Below are positions 60,969 through 64,000 of a stretch of DNA of 64,000 bases, one piece after another. A model generated the notes under the pieces. The model saw nothing but the letters and a program-made list of their open reading frames with translations. It ran no database searches and was not told the origin of the DNA. A program made the position numbers and the translations under genes. The first letter of the stretch is position 1; each line of letters opens with the position of its first letter. Source of the stretch: Bacillus sp. P14.5 (GTDB lineage: Bacteria; Bacillota; Bacilli; Bacillales; Bacillaceae_B); the NCBI RefSeq assembly GCF_003316765.1, contig NZ_NIJF01000073.1:62001-126000 (forward strand), in the 5' to 3' direction.

Positions 60969-61014
60969 AAAGAAGATACTCGCCAGGCGCCTTGCCGGTG
61001 CAGTATCTTCTTTC
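60969..61014 (+). terminator. Intercistronic hairpin after the binding-protein gene
   Basis: AAGAAGATACT and AGTATCTTCTT flank a GC-rich loop; TTTCATT follows. Probably lowers expression of the permeases relative to the binding protein. Confidence 0.7.
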
Positions 61015-61137
61015 ATTAAGGCTCTTTTCGTAAACTTTGTTGAAAAGCAAGCTGATTGCAGAGAGTTTAATAGGCTCTTTTCTAAATGATTGTCGCTTTA
61101 AATGCTGTTTTACCTTACACCCGTTTACGTAGGAGGA

Positions 61138-61409
61138 TTGGAGCGGAAGGTGCTCGACCTCCTGCGGGACTAGCGGGACAGGTGAGACCCCGGAGGCGAA
61201 TCTAGCTTCAGCGGCCAGCGACTAGCAGATTTCGGTCTCTCTCCTTGCGATAAGTCATCATCGAATCGCTTACGCTCTTCGGGATTCCTTTATCCCATGC
61301 GAGAGCCCTAAAATCTGTACGTCGCTGAACGGCCGCTTCCGCTTTTTATGAAGCCGAGGAGGCTCAACGCCCGCCCCGCGGAGTCGGGCGCCTGGAGCGG
61401 AAATCCACT
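61138..61409. repeat. GC-rich dispersed repeat, copy 3, interrupted
   Basis: GGAGCGGAAGGTGCTCGACC to GGAGCGGAAATCCA. Splits cleanly between GGAGGCGAA (ends 61200) and GCCGAGGAGG (from 61353). Confidence 0.88.
61201..61352. mobile_element. 152-bp non-coding element inserted in the dispersed repeat
   Basis: Starts TCTAGCTTCAGCGGCCAGCG and ends GCTGAACGGCCGCTTCCGC, long imperfect inverted ends. Flanked by GAA on both sides (61198-61200 and 61350-61352), a possible 3-bp duplication. No coding frame; MITE-like. Confidence 0.7.
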
Positions 61410-61535
61410 GCTTTTAAACAGCCACAATCATGGCGAAAAGAGCCTTTTCAAAAGAGCAAGGAACAACTAACGCAGATATCAAGGTCAACAGGTTTTGCGA
61501 AGAGAGTCTTTACCAATAGTGAGGGGGGAGCAGGG

Positions 61536-62497
61536 GTGCTACCTAATTTAAAAAACAATAATAATCAAGACGTCGTGATGCTCGATAAGAAGCCGATGTC
61601 CAGCAGAGTAAAAAAGGATTTAGACAATGGCTACAGGTTTTTCCGTTTCTGTTTTTAGGATTAGCGGGTGCCAGCATTTTCGTCGTCTATCCTCTAATCA
61701 AAGGAATTGTCATGAGTTTTCAGGATTACAATATCATGCCTGGTGCCGAAAGCCCGTTCGTCGGCTTGGAGAACTACATGAAGGCATTTTCCGATCCTGC
61801 TTTCAGATACGCAGTGCGAAACACCTTTTTGAATACAGTCGTCACGGTGCCGATCAACTGGTTCCTCGGACTGTTCTTTGCCGTTTTAATCAACATCCAG
61901 TTCGTTAAATACAAGATTACCTTCAGGACTCTATACTATCTTCCAATCATTACTTCCTGGATCGTTGTCGCTTTCCTTTTCCGTTATTTGTTTGCGGATG
62001 GAGAGAACGGCTTGATCAACTTTCTTCTTGTGAATATTGGAATCGTGGATGAGCCGATCAGCTGGCTGCAAAATCAATGGACCGCGATGATCGTTATCTG
62101 GCTGTTCCATATCTGGAAGACAGTCGGTTGGACCGTTGTCATTTACCTGGCAGCCCTTCAAGGCATTCCGAAGAACCTATATGAAGCGGCAGCGATTGAT
62201 GGAGCAAGCGGCATCAAGGCCTTCCGTTTTGTCACTATCCCAATGCTTGGACCAATCACCGCCTTTGTTATCATCAACCTTGTCATGGGTGCTTTCAATA
62301 TCTTCCCGCAGGTGTACTTTATCACCAATGGCGGACCGATGGGGCAGACAGAAGTGCTGCAGAGCATGATATATAAGCAGGCTTTCAATAACTTCAACTT
62401 TGGTTATTCCTCAGCCCTGGGTGTAATGATGGGATTAACGATCTTCCTCATTACGTTGACGCAGCAGAAAAAACTTGGAAGACAGAGGTTCATGTAA
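61536..62497 (+). CDS. Oligosaccharide ABC transporter permease (MalF-type), frameshifted at an A6 run
   Basis: Start GTG 61536 behind GGGGGGAG: LPNLKNNNNQDVVMLDKKPM. The frame breaks after A6 (61610-61615); one added A gives RVKKGFRQWLQVFPFLFLGL and continues through FVVYPLIKGIVMSFQDYNIM to 62497. Six membrane helices; YEAAAIDGASGIKAFRFVTI is the EAA loop that contacts the ATPase. About 320 residues when repaired. Starting at 61712 would lose the first helix. Confidence 0.88.
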
Positions 62498-62518
62498 CCA
62501 GAGGAGGAGGTTTTACAA

Positions 62519-63352
62519 ATGAAGGGAAACATTTTTTCAAAAATTATCGTATATTCGTTTCTAATATTCGGGCTTGTCATTTTTATCACACCATTCATTT
62601 ATATGCTCATGACCACCTTCATCGGCGAAGCATATTCACTGCCTCGGCCGCATGAAGTATTTACCGCAGTTCCTAATCTGGAAAACTATGAAACGGTTTG
62701 GAACAAGAATAACTTTTTCCGTTACTTCATGAACAGTTTGCTTGTGGCGGGTGTTGCGACAGTCGGTAGCGTGTTTTTAGGAGCCCTGACAGCATACGCG
62801 TTTGTACGCTTCACTTTTCCAGGAAAAGAACTACTGTTCAGAATGTTTCTGTTCACAATGATGATTCCTCTTGTATTGGCAATCGTTCCACAGTTCACGG
62901 TTATCAAGAGCCTGGGGCTTGTCAACACGTATTGGGGATTATGGCTTTTGTATATCGGCGGTGGGGTAGTGGGATCAACCTTCTTCCTGCGCGGATTCTT
63001 TGAAACCGTACCAAAAGAATTGGAAGAATCCATCTTGATGGACGGCGGCGGAAACTGGACGATCTTCAGAAGGATCTACCTTCCGCTGTCCAAGCCGGCT
63101 CTGGGAACAATGGCGATCTTCGCTTTCTCCGGAACATGGGATGAGTACTTTGTCGCGTTAACAATCATCAAAGATGAAGCAATGAGAACACTGCCGATTG
63201 CCTTGATGATGTTCCAAGGTAAATACGCGAGCAACTGGTCATGGATCTTTGCAGCTTCAATCATTGCCATCCTGCCGGTTATCTTGATCTATATCATATT
63301 CCAGAAAAAGTTCGTCCAAAGCGGCGACTCAGAAGGCGCTGTCAAAGGTTAA
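62519..63352 (+). CDS. Oligosaccharide ABC transporter permease (MalG-type)
   Basis: 277 residues behind GGAGGAGG. Six helices; PKELEESILMDGGGNWTIFR is the EAA loop with conserved Gly. FRYFMNSLLVAGVATVGSVF is the typical start of the permease core. No dedicated ATPase gene follows, so a shared MsmX-type ATPase elsewhere is likely. Confidence 0.93.
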   Translation: MKGNIFSKIIVYSFLIFGLVIFITPFIYMLMTTFIGEAYSLPRPHEVFTAVPNLENYETVWNKNNFFRYFMNSLLVAGVATVGSVFLGALTAYAFVRFTFPGKELLFRMFLFTMMIPLVLAIVPQFTVIKSLGLVNTYWGLWLLYIGGGVVGSTFFLRGFFETVPKELEESILMDGGGNWTIFRRIYLPLSKPALGTMAIFAFSGTWDEYFVALTIIKDEAMRTLPIALMMFQGKYASNWSWIFAASIIAILPVILIYIIFQKKFVQSGDSEGAVKG

Positions 63353-63356
63353 TTTT

Positions 63357-63452
63357 TCAAGATCTTTTCGTAAACGTTGCTGCTGTTTAATATGAATTCC
63401 GAAAGACAATGTCATATTTCAGGGTGAATTTGCGAAGAGAGTCTTTTTTTAA
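63357..63452. repeat. Outer-type inverted repeat, second copy
   Basis: GATCTTTTCGTAAACGTTGC ... TTTGCGAAGAGAGTCTTTTTTT, with no insert. The inverted ends form a stem with a U-tract before the next gene, so it may also act as a terminator. Confidence 0.65.
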
Positions 63453-63475
63453 AAAAGCAGATTAAGGAGACTTTC

Positions 63476-64000
63476 ATGAAAAATCAAAAGAAATTAGCGT
63501 TAGTGTTAAGTGTCGGTTTGGGATTGAATGTATTGGCGGGCTGTACGTCAAATGAACCCGTGTTTCAATCCGCCACGATCGAGTCAGGAGAATGGGTGAG
63601 CTCCCTGAACACGGATAAAGCTGCTTATGCTCCTGGAGATAAAGTGAAATTCACCCTTACCCTGCAGGAAAAGGTGAAGGAAGGCAGCCTTCTTATTCAA
63701 TATAAGCACCTCGACGACCAGGTGGAAGAACAGGAAGTAACATTGTCTGACTCCCAGGAAGTTACGTGGGAATGGACTCCTGATAAAGAAGACTTCAAAG
63801 GGTATATGGCTGAGGTTTATGTAAAAGAAGGGAAGGATGTCGTTGATCACCAGAATATTGCGGTCGATGTCTCATCCGACTGGAGTAAATTCCCGAGATA
63901 CGGTTATCTCGCCGACTTCTTTGCGATGGAGGAAGGCGAACAGGAGGCCATTATAGACAAACTGAATCGTTTCCATCTCAATGGCATTCAATTTTATGAC
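63476..64000 (+). CDS. GH66 dextranase / cycloisomaltooligosaccharide glucanotransferase, 5' part
   Basis: Start ATG 63476 behind AAGGAGA; runs off the window. Signal with lipobox LNVLAGC (Cys about 22). A beta-sandwich domain (NTDKAAYAPGDKVKFTLTLQ, VTWEWTPDKEDFKGYMAEVY) leads to WSKFPRYGYLADFFAMEEGE and KLNRFHLNGIQFYD, the opening of the GH66 (beta/alpha)8 barrel. Cleaves or cyclises alpha-1,6-glucan outside the cell; products would feed the importer upstream. Catalytic Asp/Glu lie beyond the window. Confidence 0.88.
   Translation, partial: MKNQKKLALVLSVGLGLNVLAGCTSNEPVFQSATIESGEWVSSLNTDKAAYAPGDKVKFTLTLQEKVKEGSLLIQYKHLDDQVEEQEVTLSDSQEVTWEWTPDKEDFKGYMAEVYVKEGKDVVDHQNIAVDVSSDWSKFPRYGYLADFFAMEEGEQEAIIDKLNRFHLNGIQFYD

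Larger units (their letters stand above)
61018..61500. repeat. Composite nested repeat between binding-protein and permease genes
   Basis: An outer pair of inverted ends (GGCTCTTTTCGTAAACTTTG near 61020 and GTTTTGCGAAGAGAGTCTT near 61495) encloses the GC-rich repeat 61138-61409, which in turn encloses a 152-bp element at 61201-61352. The outer type recurs at 63357-63452. Confidence 0.75.

Overview
The window looks like a chromosomal stretch of a low-GC Bacillaceae (Bacillus-like) bacterium. Ribosome sites are strong AGGAGG-type, TTG and GTG starts are common, lipoprotein signals are typical of Firmicutes, and the proteins belong to Bacillus-type families (LXG/YwqH/YwqI, RsbR-like STAS, GH66, DUF1672). 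GC-rich dispersed repeats of the kind seen in many Bacillus relatives also occur. About a third of the window is accessory DNA. Single-base indels in homopolymer runs break at least eight otherwise healthy genes. I annotate those as one gene each and flag them.

Region 1 (1-20963) is a defence and mobile-element island. It holds a helical-repeat protein split at an A8 run, a VOC protein, and a four-gene transposon (DUF6431, DDE transposase with an internal amber codon, TniB/ExeA-like ATPase, DUF5348) with arrays of 17-bp binding sites near both ends. Next come a decayed sugar-permease fragment, a ParA three-gene cassette and a tRNA-like gene with a 19-bp anticodon arm, which has its own promoter and terminator. 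Beside it is a HEPN-type protein. The island ends with a Mza-like defence system: m5C methyltransferase, Vsr, MutL/MORC-like ATPase, Z1 helicase, PD-(D/E)XK protein and AIPR protein.

Region 2 (21069-25310) carries a membrane channel-like protein with a nuclease-fold ectodomain, a MazG-like protein, a GNAT/small-protein pair, a small membrane protein, and two remnants of a MerR-type gene whose intact copy is at 41035-41781.

Region 3 (25507-40934) is the metabolic centre. A ribose-type ABC importer, an MtnK-like kinase, an MtnA-like isomerase and a DeoR regulator are followed by a bacterial microcompartment (BMC) operon: class II aldolase, CoA-acylating aldehyde dehydrogenase, five BMC-H shell proteins, PduL, one BMC-P, a CoA-disulfide reductase-like flavoprotein and a two-subunit CoA-transferase. 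Read together, an imported 5-deoxypentose (5-deoxyribose or a 5-methylthioribose-like sugar) would be phosphorylated and isomerised. It would then be cleaved inside the shell to dihydroxyacetone phosphate plus an aldehyde, and the aldehyde converted to acyl-CoA and acyl-phosphate.

Region 4 (41035-58907) has a MerR regulator divergent from a CPBP protease, three tandem DUF1672 lipoproteins plus a lipase-like T7SS toxin (TslA-like) and a toxin fragment. A cupin protein and a lipoprotein follow. Then comes an LXG toxin module (YwqH-like, YwqI-like, glycine-zipper LXG toxin) with duplicated membrane-protein cassettes, then STAS, Nudix and peptidase E genes.

Region 5 (58908-64000) contains nested dispersed repeats and an oligosaccharide ABC importer (MalE/F/G type) under two cre-like sites. 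It ends in the start of a GH66 dextranase/cycloisomaltooligosaccharide glucanotransferase gene.
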